Positions 23,275-31,917 of a DNA stretch of 64,000 nucleotides are shown one piece after another (within the stretch, counting starts at the first letter, position 1; every line of letters begins with the position of its first letter). The position numbers and the translations under genes were made by a program. Source of the DNA: Candidatus Thermoflexus japonica (GTDB lineage Bacteria > Chloroflexota > Anaerolineae > Thermoflexales > Thermoflexaceae); contig BEHY01000001.1 of the NCBI GenBank assembly GCA_002898735.1, positions 1 through 64,000 of the forward strand, written 5' to 3'. The notes under the pieces were generated by a model, which saw only the letters and a program-made list of their open reading frames with translations, was not told where the DNA came from and ran no database searches.

Positions 23275-24035
23275 CAGGCGGCCTGGGCCTCGTATTTGCG
23301 GATCAGCTCGTCGGAGATTTCCAGGTTCGAATAAACCTGTTGCACATCGTCCAGCTCCTCCAGGGCGTCCACCAGCGACATAACGGACATGGTCGCGTGG
23401 TCATCCAGGGTCACCCGGGTCTTGGGTCGCATGGTCAGCTCGGCGTTGTCGATGGTCAGGCCAGCCTGCAGCAGGCTCTGGCGGACCGCCTGGAGATCTT
23501 CCGGCGCTGTGTAGATCTCCACCAGATCCTCGCTGATCTCCACATCTTCCGCCCCGGCTTCGATGGCAAGCTCGAAGATCTTCTCCGGATCCTGGCCATC
23601 GGGTCGGATAGCGATGTAGCCTTTCTTCTCGAAGTTCCACATCACCGCGCCGGATTCCGCAAGGCTGCCGCCGTAGCGGGAGAAGATCCGGCGGAGCTCG
23701 GCCACCGTCCGGTTTCGATTGTCCGTCAGCACCCGCACAATAATCGCCACCCCGTGGGGGCCGTATCCCTCGTAAAGCAGTTCCTCAAATTGCTCCGCCC
23801 CTTTCTCGAGGCCCGCCCCGCGCCGGATGGCCCGTTCGATGTTCTCCTTCGGCATGTTGGCGGCGCGCGCCCGCTCGATCGCCAGCCGCAGGCGCAGGTT
23901 CGTCTCCGGGTCCGGCCCGCCCTCCCGGGCGGCGACGATCAGCTCCCGGGTCAGGCGGCTGAAGAGCTGCCCCCGCTTGGCATCCATGGCCGCCTTGCGA
24001 TGTTTGATGTTCGCCCATTTGCTGTGCCCGGCCAT
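23274..24035 (-). CDS. yebC: YebC/TACO1-family protein
   Basis: Protein of 253 residues with the full family signature: MAGHSKWANIKHRKAAMDAKRG at the start, FSRLTRELIVAAREGGPDPETNLRLRLAI, NMPKENIERAIRRG and YEGYGPHGVAIIV. The family has been described as transcriptional regulators and, more recently, as factors relieving ribosome stalling at proline stretches. The start at 24035 has GGAGGAG six bases upstream; the open frame upstream of it is not coding by this evidence. Confidence 0.95.
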   Translation of the reverse strand: MAGHSKWANIKHRKAAMDAKRGQLFSRLTRELIVAAREGGPDPETNLRLRLAIERARAANMPKENIERAIRRGAGLEKGAEQFEELLYEGYGPHGVAIIVRVLTDNRNRTVAELRRIFSRYGGSLAESGAVMWNFEKKGYIAIRPDGQDPEKIFELAIEAGAEDVEISEDLVEIYTAPEDLQAVRQSLLQAGLTIDNAELTMRPKTRVTLDDHATMSVMSLVDALEELDDVQQVYSNLEISDELIRKYEAQAA

Positions 24036-24240
24036 CGAGATCTCCTCCCCTCTCGATGATGTTCGAGTGCTCTCTTCCGTCCTCAGGGCTTCCATAGTCA
24101 CCAGCCCCCCCACATGGGGGACCGCGCGTTCGCCCGAAACCCAGCGCTATTGCAATTCTATCATAACCCAGGAGGGTGGAGGGCTCCTCCTCCATCGTTC
24201 GGGAATAGGGGTTCGCGAAGGTGGGCCTACCGCCTTAAAA

Positions 24241-24276
24241 AATGGGGTGGCGGCCCGAGCGGGCCGCCACCCCATT
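24241..24276 (-). terminator. Intrinsic terminator of the subtilase gene
   Basis: A perfect 16-base-pair stem, AATGGGGTGGCGGCCC and its complement, with loop GCTC on the minus strand, followed on that strand by a run of six T. It lies 30 bases after the subtilase stop. This is the clearest rho-independent terminator in the window. Confidence 0.92.
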
Positions 24277-24305
24277 TCCGGACCTCATGGGAGGCGAGAG
24301 GAGTT

Positions 24306-25535
24306 CTAAGGGGCGCTGACCGCCCGGTAAGCGTTGATGCGCCCCCAGTACCAGTAGCGCCCGGTGCCCGGGATCGGATCGGCGGTGGTCTCGATCCGCT
24401 GGCGGACACAGGTGTTGGTCGTGCACCTGCCGCTCGCCCACACCAGCCCCGCCAGGCCCGCCACATGGGGGGTCGCCATGGAGGTGCCATTCAGGGCATC
24501 GTAAGTGGTGAAGTAGCCATACTGAGTGGTCAGATAGACGGGTGTGTCCGGCATGGTGGAAAGGATCCGCACCCCCGGCGCGGCGACATCGACCCATTTG
24601 GCGCCGTAATTGGAGAACGAGGCCTTGTTGTCGTTCTCATCCGTGGCGGCGACGGCAATGCAATTCGTGTAAGCCGCCGGATATGTCTTGGCGCTGGAAC
24701 CGCTGTTGCCGGCAGCGCAGGCCAGCACCGCCCCCTTACTCCAGGCGTAATCCACCGCATTCTTCAGAGTGGTCGAGCCGATGGAGCCGCCCAGGCTGAG
24801 GTTGATGACCCTCGCGCCGTTGTTTGCGGCCCACACGATGCCATCCGCCACCTGCGCGTAGGTCCCGGAACCGCTGGCGTCCAGGACCTTGGCCGCCAGC
24901 AGGCTGACCTGCCAGTTCAGGCCGGCCACCCCGACCCCGTTGTTCGTCAACGCCCCGATGGTCCCCGCCACATGGGTGCCGTGGCCGTTGTCGTCCTCCG
25001 CGTTGCCGTCGTTGTTCACAAAATCCCACTGCGCGACCACAGGGGGAAGATCCGGGTGGCTGTTGTCGATCCCCGTATCCACGACCGCGATGCGGACTGC
25101 GCTGGAGCCGGTCGTGAGATCCCAGGCGGCATAAGCCTGAATCTTCCCCCAGCCCCACTGGGACACGCATCCGGACTTCGAAGAATTGTAACAGGTGGTG
25201 TTGTCATATGGATCGTTGGGATCCAGCGCGATCGTTGCTATACCGTTGGGTTCGACATATTCCACCTGGGGATGGTGGCTCAGCGCGGCCAGAACGGCAT
25301 CAAGGGCCTGAGGGGGAACTTTCACCACCCAGACGCCCAGGAGGGTCTGATGATGAAGACGGAAACCCAGGGCCCGGGCCAGCGTCGCCGGATCCGCACC
25401 CGGCGTGAACTTCACCAGGAGCTCATCCGGCACATAGCTGCCCGGCGGGAGCCCCGGCGTGGTCGGATTGCCGGAAACCCAGCCGGTTAAACCGAGAACC
25501 AGGACCGTTAGAAGAACCCACCATCGCCGCCCCAT
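24306..25535 (-). CDS. Secreted subtilisin-like serine protease (S8, thermitase type)
   Basis: Extracellular endopeptidase of 409 residues. Signal peptide (1-22), I9-type propeptide with YVPDELLVKF...HPQVEYVEPN (about 33-97), then the catalytic domain with Asp153 (VVDTGID), His185 (NGHGTHVAG), oxyanion Asn276 (AAGNSG) and Ser352 (NGTSMATPHVAG). The order and the AWDLTTGSSAVRIAVVDTGID motif resemble thermitase. Four Cys in the mature N-terminal and C-terminal parts may form disulphides. GGAGG lies six bases before the ATG at 25535. The leader carries two hairpins (25576-25612, 25682-25702); the terminator is at 24241-24276. Confidence 0.93.
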   Translation of the reverse strand: MGRRWWVLLTVLVLGLTGWVSGNPTTPGLPPGSYVPDELLVKFTPGADPATLARALGFRLHHQTLLGVWVVKVPPQALDAVLAALSHHPQVEYVEPNGIATIALDPNDPYDNTTCYNSSKSGCVSQWGWGKIQAYAAWDLTTGSSAVRIAVVDTGIDNSHPDLPPVVAQWDFVNNDGNAEDDNGHGTHVAGTIGALTNNGVGVAGLNWQVSLLAAKVLDASGSGTYAQVADGIVWAANNGARVINLSLGGSIGSTTLKNAVDYAWSKGAVLACAAGNSGSSAKTYPAAYTNCIAVAATDENDNKASFSNYGAKWVDVAAPGVRILSTMPDTPVYLTTQYGYFTTYDALNGTSMATPHVAGLAGLVWASGRCTTNTCVRQRIETTADPIPGTGRYWYWGRINAYRAVSAP

Positions 25536-25575
25536 GGATTTCCTCCGTATGCTGGATTTCCCTTCCTGACATCCC

Positions 25576-25612
25576 GGGCTTCGCGGGGTCCCTTCGGTGC
25601 CCTGCGAAACCC
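25576..25612. repeat. Imperfect hairpin in the subtilase leader
   Basis: GGGCTTCGCGGGG pairs with CCCTGCGAAACCC across an 11-base loop. The sequence 25585-25632 resembles 31855-31907, so it is likely a member of a dispersed intergenic repeat family. Confidence 0.5.
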
Positions 25613-25681
25613 GAAGCTCCCATCGAGGAACCCGCCGCCTGACCCCGTGCGACAGAGGCGAGAGGATGGAAACGCCCGGAG

Positions 25682-25702
25682 GGGAAGGCATCCCGCCTTC
25701 CC
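25682..25702. repeat. GGGAAGGC hairpin
   Basis: GGGAAGGC-ATCCC-GCCTTCCC. Related to 20976-21000, where GGGAGGGC pairs with GCCCTCCC, a compensated change, and to 16291-16317. Confidence 0.5.
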
Positions 25703-25732
25703 GATCCGTGCTCCGCCGCATAAACACGGCAT

Positions 25733-26407
25733 TCACCATACTGTTATACCGCTTCGATCAACCGGAGAGATATGGGAATCATGGCGCGGCTGTCCCGTTT
25801 TGTAACTACCCATCTCATCCCTCCCCTCCGAGAAAAGAGGGAGCGCCCAGTCCCGAGTCCGCCCGGAGGAGAGATCGATCCACTCATACCGCAGGTTCCC
25901 CGGGCTCACATGGAGAAGACCCACCGCTGGCCCCTGCTGGATGTAATAATCCGGGGCCACCGGCCCCGGGTTCACCAGCCAGACCCCGTTCACGCGAACC
26001 AGATGGGGCCGGTGCGTATGCCCGGAGACGATCACATGCACGGGCTCCGGGAAAGCGAAACGCGCATATCGCAGATACCGCAACGGCTCGAAGCCGATGA
26101 CGGTTTCCCGGATTTTATTCCTCAGATAAACAGGCCAGCCGCCGTGGCCATGCACCAGCCCGATCCGAACCCCATTGATCTCTACGATCTCCCGCCACGG
26201 CAGGCGGAGCCCCAGATCCGCGTTCCCCCTCACCGCCACCACCGGGGCCAGGCGGGCCAGCTCCTCCAGCACCGGCCAGCGATTCAGATCCCCCGCATGC
26301 AGGATCAGGGCGACGCCCCGGAACACCCCGGCCACCTGAGGGGGAAGACGTTCCAGCCGCTGTGGAACGTGGGTGTCCGCGATCAGGCCCACGGTCATGG
26401 TCCGCAT
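25733..26407 (-). CDS. Calcineurin-like metallophosphoesterase, YfcE type
   Basis: Phosphodiesterase-like protein of 224 residues. Metal ligands are visible in order: GLIADTHV (Asp and His), LHAGDLN, VRGNADL, VHGHG and SGHTHRPHL. This layout is that of the YfcE/MJ0936 group; the natural substrate is unknown. The start at 26407 (GAGGTGGAG upstream) is preferred over 26398. It follows the carboxylesterase gene by 10 bases, so the two are co-transcribed. A second member of the family is at 38403-38903. Confidence 0.87.
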   Translation of the reverse strand: MRTMTVGLIADTHVPQRLERLPPQVAGVFRGVALILHAGDLNRWPVLEELARLAPVVAVRGNADLGLRLPWREIVEINGVRIGLVHGHGGWPVYLRNKIRETVIGFEPLRYLRYARFAFPEPVHVIVSGHTHRPHLVRVNGVWLVNPGPVAPDYYIQQGPAVGLLHVSPGNLRYEWIDLSSGRTRDWALPLFSEGRDEMGSYKTGQPRHDSHISPVDRSGITVW

Positions 26408-26417
26408 GCGCTCCACC

Positions 26418-27272
26418 TCAGTGCTCCGCGATCCCGCGCGCCTTCTGCGCCACCACGCGCCGGATGAAGCGTTCGATTTGCTCGAAAACTTCCTCCCGCT
26501 CGATATCCTCGGGAATGACATGGCCGCTGTGAACCAGCCAGTGGATCGTTTTGTCATGGCTCCCCAGCCGGTGATACATCGCCCATCCCTGATCCGGAGG
26601 GACCGTGCGGTCAGCTCGGGAGTAGACCAGCAGGGCCGGACATCGCACCTGGGGGAGGCGAGCGGCCGCCGCCTGAACCGCCCGAACCACTTCTTCCACT
26701 GCTGCCAGTGGATACCATGGGTATGAAATGCGCTCCGCCTGCGCTGCGGGATCGCGGGGATCCGAGGGAGACTTCCCCACATAGGGGATCAGCCATTTCA
26801 ACAGCCAGAGAAAACGGAGGCGGATATCCCGAATCCGGTAAGGGGAGGCCATGACGATCAGGCCATCCGGGGGTTGCCGGGCCGCCTCGTAGATGGCGAG
26901 GACGCCTCCCAGCGAGAGGCCACACAGGAACACATGCTCACAGCGCTCCCGCAGGGTCCTGGCGCCTGCGGCCACCGCCTCCGCCCAATCCCGCCAGGTC
27001 ACCGCGCCCAGATCCTCCGGCCGCGTTCCGTGGCCCGGCAACCGGATCCCCAGCACGGTCCGTCCGCGGTCGGCCAGAAACATCCCGAGCCGGCGCATCT
27101 CCTGAGGGGCGCCGGTGAACCCGTGGATCAGCAACACACCGATCGGCCCGCCGGGAAAGAAGAACGGTTCACCGCCCGGACGCAGCGGCCCTTCCCCCGG
27201 ACGAGGTCCCCAGCGGTCCAGCCCATTCGCTTCCGAAAGCGGCACCGCATCCACGCGATCACCGGACATCAT
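26418..27272 (-). CDS. Carboxylesterase-like alpha/beta hydrolase (Est30 type)
   Basis: Protein of 284 residues with an alpha/beta-hydrolase fold. IGVLLIHGFTGAPQEMRRLGMFLADRG supplies the oxyanion hole region, GLSLGG the nucleophile Ser, YSRADRTVPPDQ the Asp and HSGHVIPEDIE the His. The pattern matches bacterial carboxylesterases/monoacylglycerol lipases such as Est30. The N-terminal 35 residues precede the domain and look disordered. The start at 27272 has AAGGAGAG upstream. It is the first gene of the pair with the metallophosphoesterase and diverges from the menaquinone methyltransferase gene. Confidence 0.85.
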   Translation of the reverse strand: MMSGDRVDAVPLSEANGLDRWGPRPGEGPLRPGGEPFFFPGGPIGVLLIHGFTGAPQEMRRLGMFLADRGRTVLGIRLPGHGTRPEDLGAVTWRDWAEAVAAGARTLRERCEHVFLCGLSLGGVLAIYEAARQPPDGLIVMASPYRIRDIRLRFLWLLKWLIPYVGKSPSDPRDPAAQAERISYPWYPLAAVEEVVRAVQAAAARLPQVRCPALLVYSRADRTVPPDQGWAMYHRLGSHDKTIHWLVHSGHVIPEDIEREEVFEQIERFIRRVVAQKARGIAEH

Positions 27273-27329
27273 AGGCGTTCTCTCCTTCCCCTCAGTAAAA
27301 TAAGCCGATGCAGCGATGAACCAGAGGTC

Positions 27330-27373
27330 GGGTGGGGCGCTTCCGGCGTCCCGCCCAACCCTCCACCGGAGGG
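27330..27373 (+). repeat. Two adjacent hairpins upstream of ubiE
   Basis: GGGTGGGGCG and CGTCCCGCCC pair around CTTCCGG (27330-27356), then CCCTCC-ACC-GGAGGG (27359-27373). The 14-base GGGGCGCTTCCGGC recurs at 45846 in front of def. Confidence 0.5.
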
Positions 27374-27437
27374 ATGCCGTCAACCCTCCTCTGTTCGATC
27401 GGACCGCGCAGGTCCTATCCGTATTCTCCCGGGGCCC

Positions 27438-28151
27438 ATGTCCATGATCGCAAACCCTCAGAAACCGGAACAAATTCGGGCGATGTTCGCCCGCATCGCC
27501 CATCGTTATGATCTGATGAACCGTCTGATGACCGGCGGCCTGGACCTCCGCTGGCGTCAGCAGGCCATCCGTGCCTGCGCGCTGCCGCCGGATGCCCGCG
27601 CCTTAGACGTAGGGGCCGGGACCGGTGATCTGGCGGCGGAAGCGCTGCGACAGCGCCCCGGGGCGCTGGTGGTGGGCTGCGATTTCACCCTCCCGATGAT
27701 GCTTCGCGGACGCATGAAACCCGGCCGCGAGCGCATCCAGTGGGTCGGCGGGGACGCCCTGCGCCTTCCCTTCCTGGATGAAGGGTTCGACGCCGTGTTC
27801 TCCGGCTTCGTGATGCGCAACGTCGCGGATCTGGATCTCGCTTTCCGGGAACAGGCACGGGTCGTCCGCCCCGGCGGTCGGGTGGTGTGCCTGGAGGCGA
27901 TCCGCCCGCCCCGACGATGGTGGGCTCCATTCTATCGCTTTTATTTTCATCGCGTTGTTCCATGGATTGGAGCGATCGTGGCCGGGGATCGAGCAGCTTA
28001 TACGTATCTGCCGCAATCCGTAGAGGCCTTTTTCACACTGGAAGAACTGGCCCACGCCATGACCCGGGCGGGCCTGATCCTGCTGGAAGCCCGCACGTTC
28101 ATGCTGGGAACAGTGGCCCTGGTGGTCGGCGTGAAGCCATCGAAGCGCTGA
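27438..28151 (+). CDS. ubiE: Demethylmenaquinone/ubiquinone C-methyltransferase
   Basis: Protein of 237 residues catalysing the last C-methylation in menaquinone synthesis. Diagnostic features are FARIAHRYDLMNRLMTGGLDLRWRQQAI at the start, SAM motif I LDVGAGTGDLAAEAL, and FVMRNVADLDLAFREQARVVRPGGRVVCLE, followed by the family C-terminus with YTYLPQSVEAF. Menaquinone is the expected quinone in this kind of organism; MenG is the equivalent name. There is no good ribosome binding site at ATG 27438, so a short or absent leader is possible. Confidence 0.9.
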   Translation: MSMIANPQKPEQIRAMFARIAHRYDLMNRLMTGGLDLRWRQQAIRACALPPDARALDVGAGTGDLAAEALRQRPGALVVGCDFTLPMMLRGRMKPGRERIQWVGGDALRLPFLDEGFDAVFSGFVMRNVADLDLAFREQARVVRPGGRVVCLEAIRPPRRWWAPFYRFYFHRVVPWIGAIVAGDRAAYTYLPQSVEAFFTLEELAHAMTRAGLILLEARTFMLGTVALVVGVKPSKR

Positions 28152-28169
28152 GGGGAAGAGCGAGCACAT

Positions 28170-29261
28170 TTAACCCCGAATATGCCCTGTGGGGAACGGC
28201 ACCCGCGCTCGGATCCGCTGAAGGTCCGCTTCGCTCACCGGCCGTCCGAACGAGAGGAAGCCGGCCAGCCGGAAGCCGTGTTTCTCCGCCAGACGGGTGA
28301 TCTCCTCCACCTGCTCGATGGAAAGACGACGGCCCAGGCTGTAGGACTCCCAGCGGCCTTCCAGGGCCAGGGCGATGGTCTCCGCCATACACGCGTAGGC
28401 CATCCGCGGGGGAAGCCCGAAATCGAAGCCGAAATCCACCTCCCCGGGGACCTCCACGATGCCCCCGTCAATGACCAGGACGTCGCCCCGTTGCGCGGCC
28501 ACCGTCGGGGAGACGTTGCGGGGCTGGGCTACATCGCAGACCACCGCGCCGGGCTTAAGGTGCTCCGGCCCGATGATCGCCACCGGAGAGCTGCTCACCA
28601 CCAGGACGAGGTCCGCTTCGCGGAGGGCCTCCAGGTCCTTCGCGATCTCCGCTCGCGCGCCCTCGGCCTCCACCAGCGGGCGGATGCTCTCCAGGCGCTC
28701 CGCCCGACGTCCGGCCAGGATCACGCGGGGGACTTCCCGGGCCAGCAGGCGCGCCGCCACGCGACCGATGGCGCCGGTGGCACCCACCACCGCCGCTGTG
28801 GCCTCCTCCAGCGGAATTCCCACCCGCCGGGCCGCCTCCCGCAGCGCCTGCAGGGCGACGGCCACCGTGTAGCTGTTCCCTGTGGTGACCGGAATATGGA
28901 GATGCTTTGCCACGGTCACCCCCGCGTCCCCCACCACAGCGGTGAAGGCCCCCAGCCCCAGAATCCGCGCGCCCAGCCGCTCCGCCAGCCGTCCGGTCTC
29001 GATGATCTTGCGGTAAACCCGCTCCAGGGGCAGGGAGAGCATGCGCTGCGGCGTCAGCGGGCAGGCCACCAGCCAGCCTTCGATCTCCTTCCCGGTCGCC
29101 GCGGAACGGATCCCGGTAATGTGAGAGAGGTAAACCGGGGGGAAATAGGCCGAGAAGAAATGGATGGCCGGCTCCGGCAGCAAACGGCCCAGCAGGGGGA
29201 ACTTGCGCTGGACATCCCGTCTGGGATCGATCGGATGAATCATAAAGGCGAATCCGCCCAT
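28170..29261 (-). CDS. Long-chain fatty acyl-ACP reductase-like protein
   Basis: Protein of 363 residues resembling the cyanobacterial acyl-ACP reductase that makes fatty aldehydes. Shared elements are SATGKEIEGWLVACPLTPQ, ILGLGAFTAVVGDAG, VTTGNSYTVAVALQALREAA, the NAD(P)-binding VVGATGAIGRVAARLL near residue 158, and RMAYACMAETIALALEGRW, whose Cys291 matches the position of the catalytic Cys of that enzyme. No aldehyde-deformylating oxygenase gene is nearby, so the product may be an aldehyde or alcohol for lipids. The start at 29261 keeps the N-terminal segment that aligns with the family; ATG 29243 is possible. Function is by homology from memory. Confidence 0.75.
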   Translation of the reverse strand: MGGFAFMIHPIDPRRDVQRKFPLLGRLLPEPAIHFFSAYFPPVYLSHITGIRSAATGKEIEGWLVACPLTPQRMLSLPLERVYRKIIETGRLAERLGARILGLGAFTAVVGDAGVTVAKHLHIPVTTGNSYTVAVALQALREAARRVGIPLEEATAAVVGATGAIGRVAARLLAREVPRVILAGRRAERLESIRPLVEAEGARAEIAKDLEALREADLVLVVSSSPVAIIGPEHLKPGAVVCDVAQPRNVSPTVAAQRGDVLVIDGGIVEVPGEVDFGFDFGLPPRMAYACMAETIALALEGRWESYSLGRRLSIEQVEEITRLAEKHGFRLAGFLSFGRPVSEADLQRIRARVPFPTGHIRG

Positions 29262-29432
29262 ATCTCCTGCTTCGCGCTGATCCCTCGATAGGGGATTCCG
29301 GGCCAGCGAGATGTTGATTCATGCCCTGATCCGGCAGGAGCCTGATGGCCAGGTCGGCCATCCGGGAGAACAGGATTTACACGGTCAGGCTCTGATCGGG
29401 AAAGGGGAAAGTCCGATAGACGTCCCCTATCC

Positions 29433-30749
29433 TCAAAGGGAACTCCGCTCTTCCAGAACCGGAACGGTCTCCGGCAGGCGGGCCTCCCCCTCCCGGGGAT
29501 ACAGGCGCGGATACATGGCGGCCCCGCCCGGGATGCGCAGATGATCGCTCTCCTCGTAATACACGTTCCGGGTGATCACATGGCGATCGGACGTGGCGAA
29601 GAGGACGACATCCGACTCGATCATGCGGGCGGGGTAGATCACCAGGCCGGACCCCAGCCGGCAATGGTGGCCCACGCATCCCCCCAGGACCGGCATCCCG
29701 GCCTCCACCAGCTCGCCGCGGAAATGCGTGCGGATCGGTTTGGGGAGCAGGTTGAAATCCGTGAAGGTGGTTCCCGCGCCGATAAACGTATCGCGCCCCA
29801 CCACGCACAGCTGCAGGCAGGTGTTCTGGGCCACCATGGAATGCTCCATCATCGTGGTCATGAACAGGGCCGCCCGGAAGGGGAGGAAACAGCCATCCCC
29901 CACCACGCTCAGCAGCACCTGGACCCCCTGGCCGATGTTCACATTGCTGCCGATGACGCTGTTGGCGATCACCGCCCCCGCCCCGATGGTCACGTTGTCT
30001 CCGATGATCGTCGGACCCTGCAGGATGGCCGTGGGATCGATCTGCACGTTGCGCCCGATATGGATGAGGGCAGAGGAGGAGAGGACCTGGCGGCGCTCCA
30101 GCATCGCCCGCCACAGGATGCGCAGCTTGACATCCAGACGCTGGATCTGGGCCTCCATCCGCGCCCCCTCGGCGAAGATCCCGAAGGGGGAGTTGGCCAT
30201 AAAGATATGGACCCAGTGCTCGATCGACAGGAACGCCCGCAGGGGGACCCAGAACGTGAGATCTCCCTGGTTCGGTGCCATGTAGCGGGGGACCCGATAA
30301 TAGCCGATCTCCCGGGCCAGGGTCTCGATAACCAGAGGACGTGCATAAGGCTCTTTCCCATAGGGGAAATACCACATATCGGCGACATAGACGTCTCCCT
30401 CCCTTCGGATGCCCCGCTGCAGGGGAAGGGCATGATGGACGATCGCCGGATCGTTCAGGGCGAAGGCCACGCGGCATGCTTTCCCCAACCGCCGCGCCCG
30501 CTCTAAGAATGTCCGGAGGAACGGCTCATCGAAAAACAGGTTATCCCGATACACAAGAGTTGGAACCCGATCATCCGGAACCTCGTCCAGGGAATTGACC
30601 TCCAGCTCCTCGCCGCAATAAGGGGCCAGGAGATCCCGCTGATGAAGCCAGAGGGGCTTGTTCATCACCATCAGATCCCGCGCCGGCTCATTGAAAGGCG
30701 GGATCAGCCGGCGATCCCGGATGATCACTTTACGCAACTTGCCGTTCAT
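29433..30749 (-). CDS. GlmU-like protein with left-handed beta-helix
   Basis: Protein of 438 residues. The N-terminal half (1-215) has no intact nucleotidyltransferase signature I can see but begins in the manner of GlmU-like sugar nucleotidyltransferases. The second half has hexapeptide repeats forming a left-handed beta-helix: IHIGRNVQIDPTAILQGPTIIGDNVTIGAGAVIANSVIG, then NIGQGVQVLLSVVGDGCFLP and DTFIGAGTTFTDFNLLPKPI. It may be a sugar nucleotidyltransferase or acyltransferase for surface glycans; the activity is unknown. GGAGG before the ATG at 30749 sets the start. It stands alone between unrelated genes. Confidence 0.7.
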   Translation of the reverse strand: MNGKLRKVIIRDRRLIPPFNEPARDLMVMNKPLWLHQRDLLAPYCGEELEVNSLDEVPDDRVPTLVYRDNLFFDEPFLRTFLERARRLGKACRVAFALNDPAIVHHALPLQRGIRREGDVYVADMWYFPYGKEPYARPLVIETLAREIGYYRVPRYMAPNQGDLTFWVPLRAFLSIEHWVHIFMANSPFGIFAEGARMEAQIQRLDVKLRILWRAMLERRQVLSSSALIHIGRNVQIDPTAILQGPTIIGDNVTIGAGAVIANSVIGSNVNIGQGVQVLLSVVGDGCFLPFRAALFMTTMMEHSMVAQNTCLQLCVVGRDTFIGAGTTFTDFNLLPKPIRTHFRGELVEAGMPVLGGCVGHHCRLGSGLVIYPARMIESDVVLFATSDRHVITRNVYYEESDHLRIPGGAAMYPRLYPREGEARLPETVPVLEERSSL

Positions 30750-30855
30750 CCTGTCCCTCCCCGGCATTCCACGGGCTCCAGGCCATCCCCGGATGGGCTT
30801 TCAAGCGGAAAGGCCTGCAGTTATTGTATCTTAACCGGCGAGAGCGAAATTGAAA

Positions 30856-30888
30856 GGGGTGCAATGGGCCGGCGGCCCTCCGCACCCC
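30856..30888 (-). terminator. Terminator-like stem-loop after the alpha/beta hydrolase gene
   Basis: Outer stem GGGGTGC/GCACCCC and inner stem GGGCC-GGC-GGCCC, starting four bases beyond the stop codon. On the minus strand it is followed by TTTCAATTT, so it probably ends that transcript. Confidence 0.7.
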
Positions 30889-30892
30889 CCCT

Positions 30893-31681
30893 CTAACTCT
30901 GAAGAAGGAAATCCGCCAGGGCCTGCTGGAAGCGCTCGGGCTCGTCCAGCATCGGGAAATGGCCGGATTCGGGCATCCAGAAGATCTTCGCCTGGGGAGC
31001 CTCCCGCGCCAGGAGAAAGGCCTGGTTCGGATTCACGATGTTATCGCGAGCCCCATAGATCCCCAGGACCGGAAGCCGCAGCTGGGAGAGCAGCGGCCGG
31101 AGATCGGTGCGATGAAGGCTGCCGATGCTCTGGAAAAACGAACGGAGCGTGGTGCGGGAGAGATCCCGCTCCCACATCCGATACCACGTTCGCCAGGCCC
31201 GGGTGATGGTCGGCGAGGCCAGATAGGTTCCCGCCTTCACCACGGCGGGGAACGTGTAGGCCAGGAAAGCCCAGAAAGGCCGACCGGCCATCTTGAGGAA
31301 GAAATTCAGGGACGTCCCCACGATCGGGGAACCCACCACCGCCACCCGTGTCACCCGGTCCGGGTGTGCAAGCGCCACCCCCAGGGCCACTGTCCCTCCC
31401 ATGGAGTGGCCCACCAGCGCTGCCGAGGCGATCCCCAGGCGGTCCATGAACTGAACCACAAGGGCAACGAAATCGGGGACGGTGAAGCTGGCCCGTTTGC
31501 GATCAGACTCTCCGAACCCCCAGAAATCCAGCGCGTAAGAGCGGCAATGGGGGGCCAGGGCGTTCATGGTGTCGATCCAGTAAGCCCAGGACCCCAGCCA
31601 TCCGTGGAGGAAGATCACGGGCCGCCCCCGTCCGATCACCTCATAATGAACAATACCCTGTTCGGTGACGATCGAGCTCAT
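30893..31681 (-). CDS. Alpha/beta hydrolase
   Basis: Protein of 262 residues with an alpha/beta-hydrolase fold: VIFLHGWLGSWAYW (oxyanion region), ALVGHSMGGTVAL (nucleophile Ser), GIYGARDNIVNPNQ (Asp), PESGHFPMLDEPERF (His). The layout is that of the broad MhpC/haloperoxidase group; the substrate cannot be told. There is no strong ribosome binding site at 31681. It stands alone between a structured intergenic region and a terminator-like hairpin. Confidence 0.85.
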   Translation of the reverse strand: MSSIVTEQGIVHYEVIGRGRPVIFLHGWLGSWAYWIDTMNALAPHCRSYALDFWGFGESDRKRASFTVPDFVALVVQFMDRLGIASAALVGHSMGGTVALGVALAHPDRVTRVAVVGSPIVGTSLNFFLKMAGRPFWAFLAYTFPAVVKAGTYLASPTITRAWRTWYRMWERDLSRTTLRSFFQSIGSLHRTDLRPLLSQLRLPVLGIYGARDNIVNPNQAFLLAREAPQAKIFWMPESGHFPMLDEPERFQQALADFLLQS

Positions 31682-31817
31682 CCGGTTTCGAACAATCCGG
31701 GTGGATTTTCCCCCGGGAGGAGCAGATCGCCTTCGGCGATCCGCTGGCCCTCATGGGACCTCAGGATTCACGCGATTGAGGAGGGGGGATGATTCCCCCT
31801 CTTTATGCCCTCCCAGC

Positions 31818-31907
31818 GAGATCTTCGGACCTCTGGGGAAAACGCTCCACGGGGCCGCAGAGGGACCTTCGGGGTCCCTGAAACCCCGGAAGCCCGTGGA
31901 GAAACCC
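31818..31907. repeat. Nested hairpin element with UUCG-type loops
   Basis: CTCCACGGG (31845-31853) pairs with CCCGTGGAG (31893-31901); GGGG at 31834 and CCCC at 31904 extend the stem. Inside is AGGGACC-TTCGG-GGTCCCT (31861-31879). A separate small hairpin, GAGATC-TTCG-GACCTC with one mismatch, precedes it. It starts ten bases after the GTPase stop on the minus strand. Parts resemble 25585-25632 and 36752-36800. Confidence 0.6.
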
Positions 31908-31917
31908 CGCATTCGGG

